Below, piece after piece: positions 35,953 through 45,212 of a DNA stretch of 64,000 nucleotides (positions are counted from its first letter, which is position 1; the number at the start of each line of letters is the position of its first letter). This DNA is from Clostridium sp. AWRP (GTDB lineage Bacteria > Bacillota > Clostridia > Clostridiales > Clostridiaceae). A program made the translations under genes and the position numbers. Under the pieces are notes generated by a model. It saw only the letters and a list, made by a program, of their open reading frames with translations, did not search any database and was not told where the DNA came from. The DNA is taken from positions 372,001-436,000 of the forward strand of contig NZ_CP029758.2 in assembly GCF_004006395.2 (NCBI RefSeq). Reading direction: 5' to 3'.

Positions 35953-38142
35953 ATGAAAAGATTAAAATTTACAAAAGAAAGATTTGCACTATGTATAATT
36001 CTGGCCATATCTGCAATATTAAATTTTGCGAATTTAACTATAGAAGGATACGGAAATGGATATTATGCTGCAGGTGTAAAGAGTATGCTTATGAATTTTA
36101 AAAATTTCTTTTTCGTATCATTTGACCCCGCTGGATTTGTATCTATTGACAAGCCGCCTTTAGGTTTCTGGATACAAACTATATCAGCGAAAATATTTGG
36201 ATTTAGCGGATGGAGTATATTATTTCCCGAGGCTCTTGCCGGAGTAATTTCAGTTGGAATCTTATATTATATAGTAAAAAGATCTTTTGGGGAGATAGCA
36301 GGACTTATATCAGCTCTATGTCTTGCAATAACACCAGTTTTTGTATCAACCAGCAGGAATAATACTATAGACAATCTATTAATTGTGACATTACTTTTTG
36401 CCTGCCTATTTTTATCCAAAGCTGCTGAAAAAGGCAAGCTTAAATATCTAATAATAAGTTTGGTTCTTGTAGGATTAGGGTTTAATATAAAAATGCTTCA
36501 GGCGTATATGATAGCTCCTGCTCTATATATAACTTATTTGATTTCTTCAGCTGTACCTGTAAAACAAAGAATAAAACACTTGATTATAAGTACACTTATT
36601 CTTGGAGTAATATCTTTATCATGGGCAATAGCAGTTGACTTGATTCCATCACAAAACAGACCTTTTGTAGGAAGCAGCACAAATAACACTGTTACTGAAC
36701 TTATATTTGGACATAATGGACTGGAGAGACTTAGCAGTACTAATGGTGGTATGGGTAGAGGAGCATCAGGAAAGGGAAGAAATCCTCAATCTAAAGAATT
36801 TAGAAGTGGTTTCAGCAAAAATCAAGCAAATTCACAAAGTGGAAACAGTAATGTTCCTGGTGCAATGATACCTCTACAAAATTCGGAAAATTCTTCCAAA
36901 GGTCCACAAGGAGGTCCGGGAGGTCAGAATACACAAGGCAATTCCCAAAATCAAGGTGGTGGACCTGGCGGATCAAATGGACTTTCAGGAAGCTTTGGAG
37001 GACAGACAACAGCAGGTGTTACTAGATTATTTTCTAAAAATGTTTTGTCAGACCAGATAGTTTGGTTTTTACCTTTAGCTATATTTGGACTTGCTGCAGC
37101 TGTAATAGTAGAAAAGCTTAAATTTCCATTTGATAATAAGAAAAAATTAGGGGTAACATTATGGGCATTATGGCTGATACCTGAATTCATATATTTCAGC
37201 TGTACTAAAGGATTGTTTCATCCATATTATTTAAGTATGATGGCCCCTCCAATTGCAGCTTTATGTGGAATAGGACTTACTTCAATGTGGAAGCTATATA
37301 AGGAAGGCAGTATAAAATCATGGATAATGCCTGTAGCATTTATTGTAGAAGGATTGGTACATCTTTTGATGTTATCTTATTTTACTACTATATCCACTAT
37401 TATAAAATCTATAATTATAGCAGCTATCATATTGTGTTTTGCATCTTCTGCACTGCTTATAATATACAGATTAGTCAAGAAAGGAAATTTGGAACAAGGT
37501 AATAATGAAGGGTTTGCTAAAATATTTGGAGCACTTGCACTTGTAGGAATTTTAGTAACACCTGCTATCGGCTCTGCTGCTGCTATAACTCACAGCTTGA
37601 GTTCTTTGCCTGCTGCAGGATTGGAGCTTTTATCAAATGGAAAATCGAACAATTTCATGATGATGGATGGACAGAATAGCAGTAGGAATTCAAAGCTTAT
37701 AAAATTCCTTGAAAGTCATACTTCAAATGAAAAATATGCTCTTGTAGTTTCAAGTTCTGCTTCTGCTGAAGATATAATAATTGAAAGCGGCAAAAGCGTA
37801 ATGGCTCTTGGAGGTTTCTCAGGATCTGACAAGATACTTTCTCTTGATCAATTTAAACAAATGGTTAAAAAAGGTGAGGTGAGATATGTACTTACAGGAG
37901 GTATGGGAGGAAGAGATTCTCAGGATATAATGAATTGGATTCAGAAAAATGGCAAAGCTGTTTCAACTACTGAATGGAAAGATACTACTAATTCTCAAGC
38001 TCAAAAAAGTGAAAGTTCTACTAATAATACTGCTAATAGTGAAATAGATAGTAACTCAACAAGAAACAGCAACTTACATTTTCAAGGAATGGGCCGCATG
38101 GACAATGAAACACTGTATGATTTAAAAGGCACTGTAAAATAG
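35953..38142 (+). CDS. GT39 / ArnT-like membrane glycosyltransferase
   Basis: Large integral membrane transferase, 729 aa, that would move a sugar from lipid-phosphate to a cell-wall, teichoic acid or protein acceptor outside the membrane. The first extracytoplasmic loop holds FDPAGFVSIDKPPLGFWIQ, with the family Asp and KPP. Membrane helices fill residues 10-230 and 365-540. Between them (about 258-350) is an insert rich in Gly, Asn, Gln and Ser, low in complexity, predicted to lie outside the membrane. The C-terminal soluble domain contains KYALVVSSSASAEDIIIESG. It resembles YkcB-type enzymes. Confidence 0.88.
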   Translation: MKRLKFTKERFALCIILAISAILNFANLTIEGYGNGYYAAGVKSMLMNFKNFFFVSFDPAGFVSIDKPPLGFWIQTISAKIFGFSGWSILFPEALAGVISVGILYYIVKRSFGEIAGLISALCLAITPVFVSTSRNNTIDNLLIVTLLFACLFLSKAAEKGKLKYLIISLVLVGLGFNIKMLQAYMIAPALYITYLISSAVPVKQRIKHLIISTLILGVISLSWAIAVDLIPSQNRPFVGSSTNNTVTELIFGHNGLERLSSTNGGMGRGASGKGRNPQSKEFRSGFSKNQANSQSGNSNVPGAMIPLQNSENSSKGPQGGPGGQNTQGNSQNQGGGPGGSNGLSGSFGGQTTAGVTRLFSKNVLSDQIVWFLPLAIFGLAAAVIVEKLKFPFDNKKKLGVTLWALWLIPEFIYFSCTKGLFHPYYLSMMAPPIAALCGIGLTSMWKLYKEGSIKSWIMPVAFIVEGLVHLLMLSYFTTISTIIKSIIIAAIILCFASSALLIIYRLVKKGNLEQGNNEGFAKIFGALALVGILVTPAIGSAAAITHSLSSLPAAGLELLSNGKSNNFMMMDGQNSSRNSKLIKFLESHTSNEKYALVVSSSASAEDIIIESGKSVMALGGFSGSDKILSLDQFKQMVKKGEVRYVLTGGMGGRDSQDIMNWIQKNGKAVSTTEWKDTTNSQAQKSESSTNNTANSEIDSNSTRNSNLHFQGMGRMDNETLYDLKGTVK

Positions 38143-38160
38143 AGGTAGAGTTTCTAAACA

Positions 38161-38410
38161 AAAAAATAAACTTATACTCCGGATATTTTTAATAATTAAA
38201 AATTAAGAGTTAAGAATTAATAGTTATGGATGATTTTCTTCCGTTAGTACTTCAGAAAATATGAAACATAGCATCACTTATCCAAAGATTCAATAAGTTT
38301 CAAATTTAAAATTTTTCGCAGCGTAGAGGAGAAAAATTCACCTTTACTATTCATTCTTAATTATCAATTCTTAACTTAAAAATATGATTGTGTATAAGTT
38401 GATTCTTTTT
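38161..38410. repeat. Family A element interrupted by a family C element (A2)
   Basis: The left end AAAAAATAAACTTATACTCC and right end GTGTATAAGTTGATTCTTTT are inverted copies, but the interior is a complete family C element (38193-38384) in place of the usual A centre. The left flank carries TAGAGTTTCTAA, inverse of the AGAAACTCTA flank seen at other copies. Confidence 0.78.
38193..38384 (+). repeat. Family C structured element (C4), TTAAGAAT-type arms
   Basis: The left arm AATTAAAAATTAAGAGTTAA with AATTAATAGTTA is complementary to the right arm TTCTTAATTATCAATTCTTA. The core is shared with other copies: GGATGATTTTCTTCCGTTAG.. CAGAAAAT and TTTTTCGCAGCG.. GGAGAAAAA. The arms use a different word from C1-C3, yet still pair with each other. 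Confidence 0.82.
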
Positions 38411-38467
38411 ATGATAATGTTATAATTAAAATGAAAATTAATGTTGTAAAATAAAATTTAATAAATA

Positions 38468-38640
38468 ATAGTATAGGTTTAATTATATTTAATTAAAAGG
38501 GAATCAGGTAAAAATCCTGAACTATCTTGTAGCTGTATTAGGTGAATTTAAGTAGGACAAGCCACTTGTAAATAGGGAAGGCGTACTTAGATGATGAAGC
38601 TTAAGTCAGAAGACCTGCCTATATAATAGGCCATTAACTC
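38468..38640 (+). promoter_or_regulatory. Cobalamin riboswitch
   Basis: The sequence carries the B12-box pattern AAGTCAGAAGACCTGCCTAT (about 38605-38624), preceded by GACAAGCCACTTGTAAATAG and AGGGAATCAGGTAAAAATCC. The order matches the adenosylcobalamin riboswitch class. With the terminator at 38703-38732, high cobalamin should reduce hemA-hemL transcription, lowering supply of the tetrapyrrole precursor. Confidence 0.9.
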
Positions 38641-38702
38641 TACAAGTGATAGGGGGCATTGTAATAAATAAAGCATTTATTACTTATGTTTTATGTGTGA
38701 AT

Positions 38703-38732
38703 ACCTTTTAACACTTAGTTAAAAGGTTTTTT
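38703..38732 (+). terminator. Riboswitch terminator upstream of hemA
   Basis: ACCTTTTAAC (38703-38712) pairs with GTTAAAAGGT (38718-38727), followed by a T-run. It lies about 63 bp before hemA and would be controlled by the cobalamin aptamer. Confidence 0.85.
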
Positions 38733-38794
38733 AGGTATATAGTAAAGTTATATTTTAATTATAATAATATAGTTGTAATATTGGAGTTGATAAA

Positions 38795-39991
38795 ATGATA
38801 CAACTTATAGGGGTAAAAAGTGAATGTGATATTGAAATAAGGCAAAGGTTCTCTATTGTATCGTCAAAATTAGAAAATAAGTTAAAGAATGTTTATAAAA
38901 TTACGGGAAACGTTTTAATTTTGAGTACTTGTAACAGAACAGAAATATATGTGGATTCTAATACACAAGGGGAAGAAATAATAAATGCTGTATTTAATGC
39001 TTTAGGTTGGAGTATAGAACTTACTACATATACCTTCTATGCAAAGAATAAAGATGCTATTAAGCATTTAATGGAAGTAAGTTGTGGTTTCCATTCTAAA
39101 ATTTTGGGAGAAGATCAAATTTTAGGACAAATTAAGACTGCATATAATATGGCATTAAAAGCTAAGACTATAAAAGGACAGCTTCAGAGGCTATTTCAGA
39201 ATGCAATAACTTGTGGTAAGAAGTTTAAGAATGACTGTGAAATGTATAAAATACCTGTATCTGTACCATCAATAGCTGTTAAAGAGGCAGAAAAGAGCAA
39301 AGTAAAAAGGTATATGGTAATTGGGTTTGGAGAAATAGGAAAGCTTGTACTCAAATATTTAGCTGGTTTGAATACTGAAATTGTATATATCGTAGTGCGT
39401 GATTTGAATAAAGTTAAAGACTTATATGAAAATTGTAATTGGATTAAGTTTATAACTTTTAAAGAAAGAAAAGCTTATTATAGCAATGTGGATTGTATTA
39501 TAAGCTGTACTTCTGCACCTCATGCTGTAGTCTACAAAGAAGAACTTCCTAAAAAGAAATTTCTCATATTTGATCTTGCAGTACCTAAAGATGTAGATGC
39601 AGATGTATTAACTCTTCCGGATGTAAAAGTATATGACATAGATAATATAAGTAGCATTGATGAAAATAATAAGATTATGCGAAAAGAAAAGATGGAAAAG
39701 TACAGGTATATCATCAAGGAATATATAGATGAATTCATAAAATGGCAGTCCTTAGATGAGCTTTCACCGGAAATACAGAAGATGAAAAATTTCGGAAGTG
39801 AAATATGTGAAAAGAGAATAGAGACTTTTAAAAATAAAAGGTATACAAAGGATAATGAAGTACTCGTACAAACTATGATACAGAGTACAGCCAAAGTTTA
39901 TATAAACAGGGCTATAGATGTATTAAAAGAAGCAAAACTTCAAGGAAAAGAAGATGAATATTTAAAGCTTATAAATAAAATATTCTGTTAA
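38795..39991 (+). CDS. hemA: Glutamyl-tRNA reductase
   Basis: Reduces glutamyl-tRNA to glutamate-1-semialdehyde, the first step of C5 tetrapyrrole synthesis; 398 aa. The catalytic Cys46 lies in ILSTCNRTEIYV. The FHSKILGEDQILGQIK segment (family GLxSxxxGExQI) is present, as is the nucleotide site near VIGFGEIGKLVLKYLAG. The C-terminal dimer helix follows. The next gene supplies the following enzyme. Control by a cobalamin riboswitch suggests most flux goes to corrinoids, as expected for an anaerobe. Confidence 0.95.
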   Translation: MIQLIGVKSECDIEIRQRFSIVSSKLENKLKNVYKITGNVLILSTCNRTEIYVDSNTQGEEIINAVFNALGWSIELTTYTFYAKNKDAIKHLMEVSCGFHSKILGEDQILGQIKTAYNMALKAKTIKGQLQRLFQNAITCGKKFKNDCEMYKIPVSVPSIAVKEAEKSKVKRYMVIGFGEIGKLVLKYLAGLNTEIVYIVVRDLNKVKDLYENCNWIKFITFKERKAYYSNVDCIISCTSAPHAVVYKEELPKKKFLIFDLAVPKDVDADVLTLPDVKVYDIDNISSIDENNKIMRKEKMEKYRYIIKEYIDEFIKWQSLDELSPEIQKMKNFGSEICEKRIETFKNKRYTKDNEVLVQTMIQSTAKVYINRAIDVLKEAKLQGKEDEYLKLINKIFC

Positions 39992-40019
39992 TGATGAAGA
40001 AATGGAGATGTAAAACTTA

Positions 40020-41294
40020 ATGAGAAATGATGATATATTTAATGAATCTAAATTATACATGCCAGGAGGAGTAAATAGTCCTGTTAGAGCATTTAAAGAT
40101 GTGCCATTGAATCCACCTGTTATAAAGAGGGGAAAAGGAGCTTATATCTATGATGAAGATGATAATAAATACATAGATTTTGTATGTTCCTGGGGCCCTA
40201 TGATTTTGGGACACTGTGATGATGATGTGGTAAAGGCTATAAAGGACACGAGTGAAAATGCTATATCTTTTGGTGCTACTACAGAGCTTGAATTGGAGCT
40301 CGCAAAATATGTATGTACTACTTTGGATAATGTAGAAATGCTTAGAATGGTAAATTCAGGAACAGAAGCAACTATGAGTGCAGTAAAGCTTGCTAGGGGA
40401 TGTACTGGAAAAAATAAGATAATAAAATTTGCAGGCTGTTATCACGGCCATTTTGATGATTTTTTAGTAGAAGCAGGTTCTGGAGTCATGACAGAAGGAA
40501 TTCCGGGAAGTGCTGGAGTTCCTGAAGACAGTGTAAAAAATACTCTAATAGCTAAATATAATGATCTTTCTAGTGTGGAGAAAATTTTTGAGAAACATGG
40601 CAAAGATATTGCAGCAATTATAGTGGAACCAGTAGCAGGAAATATGGGGGTAATTCCTGGAGATGCCAGTTTCTTAAAGGGGCTTCGCAGTATTTGTGAT
40701 AAAAATGGAAGCTTGCTTATTTTTGATGAAGTAATGAGTGGATTTAGAGTGGCCTATAAAGGTGCTCAGAGCATTTATGGAATAAAACCAGATATAACTA
40801 CTTTTGCAAAAATTATAGGAGGAGGTCTTCCTTGTGGTGCCTACGGCGGTAGAAAAGAAATTATGGAGAAACTTTCACCAATGGGACCTGTTTATCAGGC
40901 AGGAACGATGTCCGGAAATCCTCTTGTAATGGCTGCAGGAATTGCAACTTTAAAGAAATTACATGACAATCCTGATTACTATGAACATCTTGAAAAATTA
41001 GGTGCAAAATTGGAACAGGGAATAAAAGATGTAGCAAAAAAGAAGGACATAAATGTTGTAGTAAATAGGTGCGGAGCAATGTTTGCTATATTCTTTACTA
41101 AAGATTCAGAAGTTAGAAATTATGAAGATGCTAAAAAATGTGATACTGCTCTTTTTGCGAAGTATTTTCAACATATGATAAGCAAAGGCATTTATATTGC
41201 TCCTTCTCAATTTGAAGCTGTATTTTTAAATGTAAAGCATACTGAAGGGAATATTGATAAATTCTTAGAGGCATTTAGTACGTTTGAAGCCTAA
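40020..41294 (+). CDS. hemL: Glutamate-1-semialdehyde 2,1-aminomutase
   Basis: PLP enzyme converting glutamate-1-semialdehyde to 5-aminolevulinate; 424 aa, usual length. The PLP Lys is K264 in TFAKIIGGGLPCGAYGG. Asp236 (IFDEVMSGFR) holds the pyridine nitrogen and NSGTEA (112-117) binds phosphate. YHGHFDDFL is a family word. It lies 28 bp after hemA. The remaining hem genes (hemB, hemC, hemD) are not in this window, so this is a two-gene unit. Confidence 0.95.
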   Translation: MRNDDIFNESKLYMPGGVNSPVRAFKDVPLNPPVIKRGKGAYIYDEDDNKYIDFVCSWGPMILGHCDDDVVKAIKDTSENAISFGATTELELELAKYVCTTLDNVEMLRMVNSGTEATMSAVKLARGCTGKNKIIKFAGCYHGHFDDFLVEAGSGVMTEGIPGSAGVPEDSVKNTLIAKYNDLSSVEKIFEKHGKDIAAIIVEPVAGNMGVIPGDASFLKGLRSICDKNGSLLIFDEVMSGFRVAYKGAQSIYGIKPDITTFAKIIGGGLPCGAYGGRKEIMEKLSPMGPVYQAGTMSGNPLVMAAGIATLKKLHDNPDYYEHLEKLGAKLEQGIKDVAKKKDINVVVNRCGAMFAIFFTKDSEVRNYEDAKKCDTALFAKYFQHMISKGIYIAPSQFEAVFLNVKHTEGNIDKFLEAFSTFEA

Positions 41295-41311
41295 AGTGTA
41301 GATTACTAAAC

Positions 41312-41535
41312 AAAAAATAAATTTATGCTCCGAATATTTTTACAAACACAAACACGTTAAATATTTTAATAAGCCTAAGTAAAAAATTCTAAAAAAGCTA
41401 AGAACTTTTGAAAACTCGTACCTCAGACAATTCAAAAGTTCTAAGTTTTTACGAATTTTTTCCTAAGGCTTATGTACAAAATATTTAAAAGAGCATCATT
41501 ATTGTAAAAATATGCCTGCGTATAAGTTGATTTTT
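41312..41535. repeat. Family A palindromic element, full copy (A3)
   Basis: About 224 bp. The ends AAAAAATAAATTTATGCTCC and GCGTATAAGTTGATTTTT are inverted copies. The centre is a hairpin pairing AAGAACTTTTGAA with TTCAAAAGTTCT around AACTCGTACCTCAGACAA. That centre is the reverse complement of the one at 52902-53130, so the element has an orientation. It fills the gap between hemL and the convergent flippase gene and may serve as a two-way terminator. Confidence 0.82.
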
Positions 41536-41588
41536 AAGTTAGAAACTAAACCTTACAGTTTAAAAATTAAAACAAATTTTCAAATCAA

Positions 41589-42392
41589 CTAAATTAATCT
41601 TGCTATAAGTACTATCAGATGTGAAGCAGGCACTAATATTAATTGTGCTAATATACTTCCGATAATCAATCCACCCACAATAAAAATTATGCAGCGGTTA
41701 AATTCCAATTCTGTACGTTCTCCTCTTATCACATCATCTGTCATCATAGATAAATATGGATCAATAAATATAAACATGAATATTGTTGAAATACTGTTAA
41801 TTACAGATGCTAAAGTGCTGCAAGTGGTTCTTAAACTAGGATCTAAGCATCCAGCATATAATGATGATAAAATACTTATACTAGATATAGAAAATGCAAT
41901 AATGTTTAATAAAATTATCTTTTTAGGAGTTTTTCTAAAGTTCCTTAATTCAGATAAATTTTCTTTTTTGGGAATTGAAATACTATTTTTAAACTGCTCA
42001 ATTCCTGATTTTGAAAATGCATGAATCATCAATTTAGGTAAAGATCTATAAATACTAAATGATATAACCAATTTGCTAAATATTTTTATAAAAGTTGGCA
42101 TTAAAATTGCACCAACTATTGTGGCTAAAGTAATAGAAAAAACTATCCATCTAAAAATATACAGTAAGTTACTAGAATGACCTGTATTTATGCCATTTTC
42201 AATAGTTTTTGCTAACAATGGAGCTTGAATAGTATTAGCTGTTCTTTGTATAAGTACAAAAATATTAAATACAGCAAAAGATACTGCAATTCTACCAGTT
42301 TTTATTCCCACAGTTCTAGTAGAATATGCTAATGTTCCTATAACATAAATAATAAAAGTTAGGATAAAAACTAAATATACTTGTATTGTCAT
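41589..42392 (-). CDS. amj: Lipid II flippase, Amj family (DUF2837)
   Basis: Integral membrane protein, about 267 aa, of the Amj family, an alternative lipid II flippase to MurJ in Bacillus. It begins MTIQVYLVFILTFIIYVIGT and has the family words YSTRTVGIKTGRIAVSFAVF and QRTANTIQAPLLAKTIE. About six membrane helices are visible. ATG 42392 is preferred because AAGGTGG is spaced seven bases before it; an upstream in-frame GTG lies within the ribosome site. It sits next to an antibiotic-type ABC/two-component cluster on the same strand, which fits a cell-wall stress role. Confidence 0.85.
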   Translation of the reverse strand: MTIQVYLVFILTFIIYVIGTLAYSTRTVGIKTGRIAVSFAVFNIFVLIQRTANTIQAPLLAKTIENGINTGHSSNLLYIFRWIVFSITLATIVGAILMPTFIKIFSKLVISFSIYRSLPKLMIHAFSKSGIEQFKNSISIPKKENLSELRNFRKTPKKIILLNIIAFSISSISILSSLYAGCLDPSLRTTCSTLASVINSISTIFMFIFIDPYLSMMTDDVIRGERTELEFNRCIIFIVGGLIIGSILAQLILVPASHLIVLIARLI

Positions 42393-42546
42393 TTTTCTTA
42401 CCACCTTAGGGCTTTTATTAGTTTATTTCATAAATTTGTATATGCAAATTATATCACAATTTTAATTTTGATAGGAACTTATAAAATGAAAATAGTACAT
42501 ACATATATAAAGGTGGATAGTCACCAGACCTTGCATTTGTATAAAA

Positions 42547-43449
42547 TTAAGAAATTTTCCACTTTATAATGATACTTAGTTTGTTGTCTTTTAAATTAGC
42601 AGTAATGCTGTGTCCCATCTGTTCAACCAAAGCTTTTGTTATGGCAAGACCTAATCCAGTGTTTTTACCTGTTCTCGTACGATCTCCTGTAAAAAATCGT
42701 TCAAATAGGTGATCTATATCGTCTGGTTTTAAGTTATCGGCATTATTCGCAAATGTAGTTACAATGTAATTTCCATCTTTTTTTAGAGATACGGAAATAA
42801 ACTTATTACCGTGTTTTAAAGCATTTTGAATGAGATTTGAAAATACACGTCTTATTGCATTTTCATCTCCTATAATTTCAGATACACTTTCATCAATTTC
42901 AATTAAAGGTTCAATTTCTTTATTTGTAAAATCGTTGTAAAAAGATGCTATTAGTTCGCAGAGTATATTTGAAAGTGAGATAGACTCTAATTCAAAAGCA
43001 TATTCATTAGCTTCAAGCCTTGATAGGTCAAAAAAACCTGATATAAGCATTTTTAAAGATTTTGCACGATTTAGTATGATGTCCATATATTCATTTTTTT
43101 CATCTTTTGATAGGTCATCACTTTTTATAAGTTGAATATATCCTATAATGGAGGTAAGGGGAGTACGCAGGTCATGGGAAATGTTTGCTATAGCCTGCCT
43201 GAGTTCCATATCCATATGTTTGTACTTTACTTCTGTCTGCTGTTTTTTATCTATATTTTTGTTTATTTCTATGGCTAAATTTTGAAGACTGCGGTTTTGA
43301 AAGGACAATGTCACTTTTTGGTTTGTATCTATGTCGTTTATTTTCTTCAAGTTGACAGTTATATGTTTGATTTCACTTCTTGTAAGAAAAAGCAGGGTGA
43401 TACTTATACCTGCCAAAATTCCTAATAAAATTATAATAAACAAGTACAT
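42547..43449 (-). CDS. Sensor histidine kinase of the ABC transporter cluster
   Basis: Membrane kinase, about 300 aa. A single N-terminal membrane helix (about residues 1-24) is followed by a cytoplasmic linker, with no sizeable external sensor. The H box is NISHDLRTPLTSIIGYI (His near residue 92). The ATPase domain has NLIQNALKHG (N), an unusually degenerate G1 (TFANNADNL where DxGxG is expected) and GLGLAITKALVEQ (G2). Such kinases near lantibiotic-type ABC transporters respond through the transporter or bound peptide. It is the last gene of the cluster. Confidence 0.88.
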   Translation of the reverse strand: MYLFIIILLGILAGISITLLFLTRSEIKHITVNLKKINDIDTNQKVTLSFQNRSLQNLAIEINKNIDKKQQTEVKYKHMDMELRQAIANISHDLRTPLTSIIGYIQLIKSDDLSKDEKNEYMDIILNRAKSLKMLISGFFDLSRLEANEYAFELESISLSNILCELIASFYNDFTNKEIEPLIEIDESVSEIIGDENAIRRVFSNLIQNALKHGNKFISVSLKKDGNYIVTTFANNADNLKPDDIDHLFERFFTGDRTRTGKNTGLGLAITKALVEQMGHSITANLKDNKLSIIIKWKIS

Positions 43450-43467
43450 ATATATCACCCTTTCAAG

Positions 43468-44208
43468 TTATTTGATTTCCATTTTTCTAAATATTATAAT
43501 ACCTATTATAGTAAAAATAATAGTATATGCAAATCCCAGTCCTGCAGAAGGGAGCATTTGCAGCAAAGTTAAGTTTGGATTTTTTATTGGAGTTAGCGCA
43601 TTTATGTTAGTAGTAATTAAAATGTTGTAAATTCCATAAAATTTATTGGATACAAGTGCACAAAGCAATTTTATAAAATTGCCCATTAAAGCAAATATAG
43701 CTGCATAAGTATAGGCATATGCATATTGATTTTTTAATATAAAGCTGAGGAATACACCAAAACTAATTGCAGCTATATAAAGTGGTATGGCGCATAAAAT
43801 CCTTAATGATAAGTTTATTAAAAATGCAGGACTTAAATTTCCGGGTTTAAGAAATAAAAAGGTGCTTCCTACAAAAAAAATTAATACTAATAAGCAGGTT
43901 ATAAAAGATAAAATTATAGGAATAATTACTTTTGAAATATATAGTTTTTCTCTTGATAAGCCTGAAACCATTACATTTCTTAAGGTTTTATCCTTTAATT
44001 CTTCTGTGACATCAATATACATCATAACTAGAAAAACTACTGCAGGAAGGCAGCTCATAGCCATATCCAGAGATTCAAAAACTGTGACTTTAGGACCTGT
44101 AAATAGTGCATTTGCGCTCACTGATAGTAAAACTAGGACTAATAGAGTAACTTTATAAGAAAGTCTATTTAAACCTTTGTAAAGTTCAGCTTTTATATAA
44201 TTAAGCAT
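43468..44208 (-). CDS. ABC-2 type permease, lantibiotic/bacitracin immunity type
   Basis: Membrane subunit of an ABC exporter, about 246 aa with six hydrophobic segments. It starts MLNYIKAELYKGLNRLSYK, typical of the BcrB/MutE-like permeases, and has DVTEELKDKTLRNVMVSGLSR in the coupling loop. ATG 44208 overlaps the end of the ATPase gene by 8 bp and has GGAGGTG before it. With the ATPase it should expel or sense a cell-wall-active peptide. The kinase gene follows 18 bp later. Confidence 0.85.
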   Translation of the reverse strand: MLNYIKAELYKGLNRLSYKVTLLVLVLLSVSANALFTGPKVTVFESLDMAMSCLPAVVFLVMMYIDVTEELKDKTLRNVMVSGLSREKLYISKVIIPIILSFITCLLVLIFFVGSTFLFLKPGNLSPAFLINLSLRILCAIPLYIAAISFGVFLSFILKNQYAYAYTYAAIFALMGNFIKLLCALVSNKFYGIYNILITTNINALTPIKNPNLTLLQMLPSAGLGFAYTIIFTIIGIIIFRKMEIK

Positions 44209-45124
44209 TGATGTCACCTCCAATTAAATCCATGAAGTAATTTTCTAGATTTCCACATGTCTTACTTATGGAATATACTTTAATACCATTTTTTATAAAA
44301 GCTTCACTTATCATTTCAGGCTTATCTAGGTATTTAAAAATCTTAATTTCGTTCTCAGGAAGCACTTGATAGGAAGTGCAGTTTAAATTCTTTTCAAGTA
44401 TAAGAGAAGCATGAGCTGCATCGTCTACTTTTACCGACAAATATTCTCTGCACTTTTCCTCTAAATCCTTTGCAGAAATCTGTTCTATGAGTTTCCCATT
44501 ATCTATAAAGCCATAAGTAGTAGCAAGCTGAGAAAGTTCTCCCAAAATGTGGCTTGAAATTAATATAGTTGTATTTTTTTCTCTGTTTAATTTTTTTAAT
44601 ATATCTCTAAACATTACTATTCCAACAGGATCAAGACCATTTATAGGTTCATCTAAAATTAAAAAATCTGGACTTGCAATTAAAGCTAGGGCCAGGCCAA
44701 GACGCTGCTTCATGCCAAGAGAATAATGTTTGAATTTTTTATTACCTGTATCTGAAAGACCCACTATATTAAGCACTTTATCCACACAGTCTTTTTCAGG
44801 AATTCCTTTTTGAATTCTATAGTATTCAAGATTTTTTTTGCCTGAGAGGTAAGGAAAAAAGCTGGGTGTTTCTATTATGCAGCCTGTTCTCATTCGCTCT
44901 TTGTTTAATTCGTCTTTGCTGGTTCTTGAAAATAATTCTATTTCACCGTTATCTTTCAAAGAAAGACCTGTTATTATTCTCATAAGGGTTGTCTTGCCAG
45001 CGCCATTTTTGCCGACAAGACCGTATATGTCACCTTTACTTATTTTAATATTTACATTATCAAGTGCCTTGTGATTTTTGTATTTTTTAGTAAGATTTTT
45101 TGTATGAAGCACTAAATTATTCAT
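44201..45124 (-). CDS. ABC transporter ATP-binding protein, BcrA type
   Basis: Nucleotide-binding subunit, 307 aa. Walker A is GLVGKNGAGKTTLM, the signature is HYSLGMKQRLGLALAL, and Walker B is FLILDEPINGLDP. The C-terminal 90 residues form the extra domain common in BcrA/LanF-type exporters. It lies directly upstream of the permease gene with an 8-bp overlap. The probable role is resistance or immunity to a peptide antibiotic acting on lipid II; the presence of an Amj-like flippase nearby fits. Confidence 0.92.
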   Translation of the reverse strand: MNNLVLHTKNLTKKYKNHKALDNVNIKISKGDIYGLVGKNGAGKTTLMRIITGLSLKDNGEIELFSRTSKDELNKERMRTGCIIETPSFFPYLSGKKNLEYYRIQKGIPEKDCVDKVLNIVGLSDTGNKKFKHYSLGMKQRLGLALALIASPDFLILDEPINGLDPVGIVMFRDILKKLNREKNTTILISSHILGELSQLATTYGFIDNGKLIEQISAKDLEEKCREYLSVKVDDAAHASLILEKNLNCTSYQVLPENEIKIFKYLDKPEMISEAFIKNGIKVYSISKTCGNLENYFMDLIGGDINA

Positions 45125-45143
45125 GATATCAACCTCCGTTTTC

Positions 45144-45175
45144 TTGTTGATTTTATATTAGAACAAAATCAGCAA
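45144..45175. promoter_or_regulatory. Inverted repeat upstream of the ABC transporter genes
   Basis: TTGTTGATTTT (45144-45154) is complementary, except one base, to AAAATCAGCAA (45165-45175). It lies just upstream of the ATPase gene and downstream of the response regulator. It could be the operator bound by the response regulator. Confidence 0.5.
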
Positions 45176-45189
45176 GATACATTAAAGAA

Positions 45190-45212
45190 AAACTTAAGAA
45201 ATCATTAAGTTT
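45190..45212 (-). terminator. Weak terminator after the response regulator
   Basis: AAACTTAA pairs with TTAAGTTT around seven bases, with TTCTTT after the stem on the minus strand. It overlaps the stop codon of the regulator gene. The stem is short and AT-rich, so termination is probably partial. Confidence 0.4.

Larger units (their letters stand above)
38143..38794. other. Intergenic region, 652 bp: nested repeats and riboswitch
   Basis: Holds a family A element carrying an inserted family C element (38161-38410), then a cobalamin riboswitch (about 38468-38640) with a terminator (38703-38732) before hemA. No further gene is visible. Confidence 0.7.

Noticed and set aside
42381..42569. A 62-codon plus-strand ORF upstream of the flippase gene.
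   Set aside because: It overlaps the flippase start region on the other strand and has no ribosome site or family.
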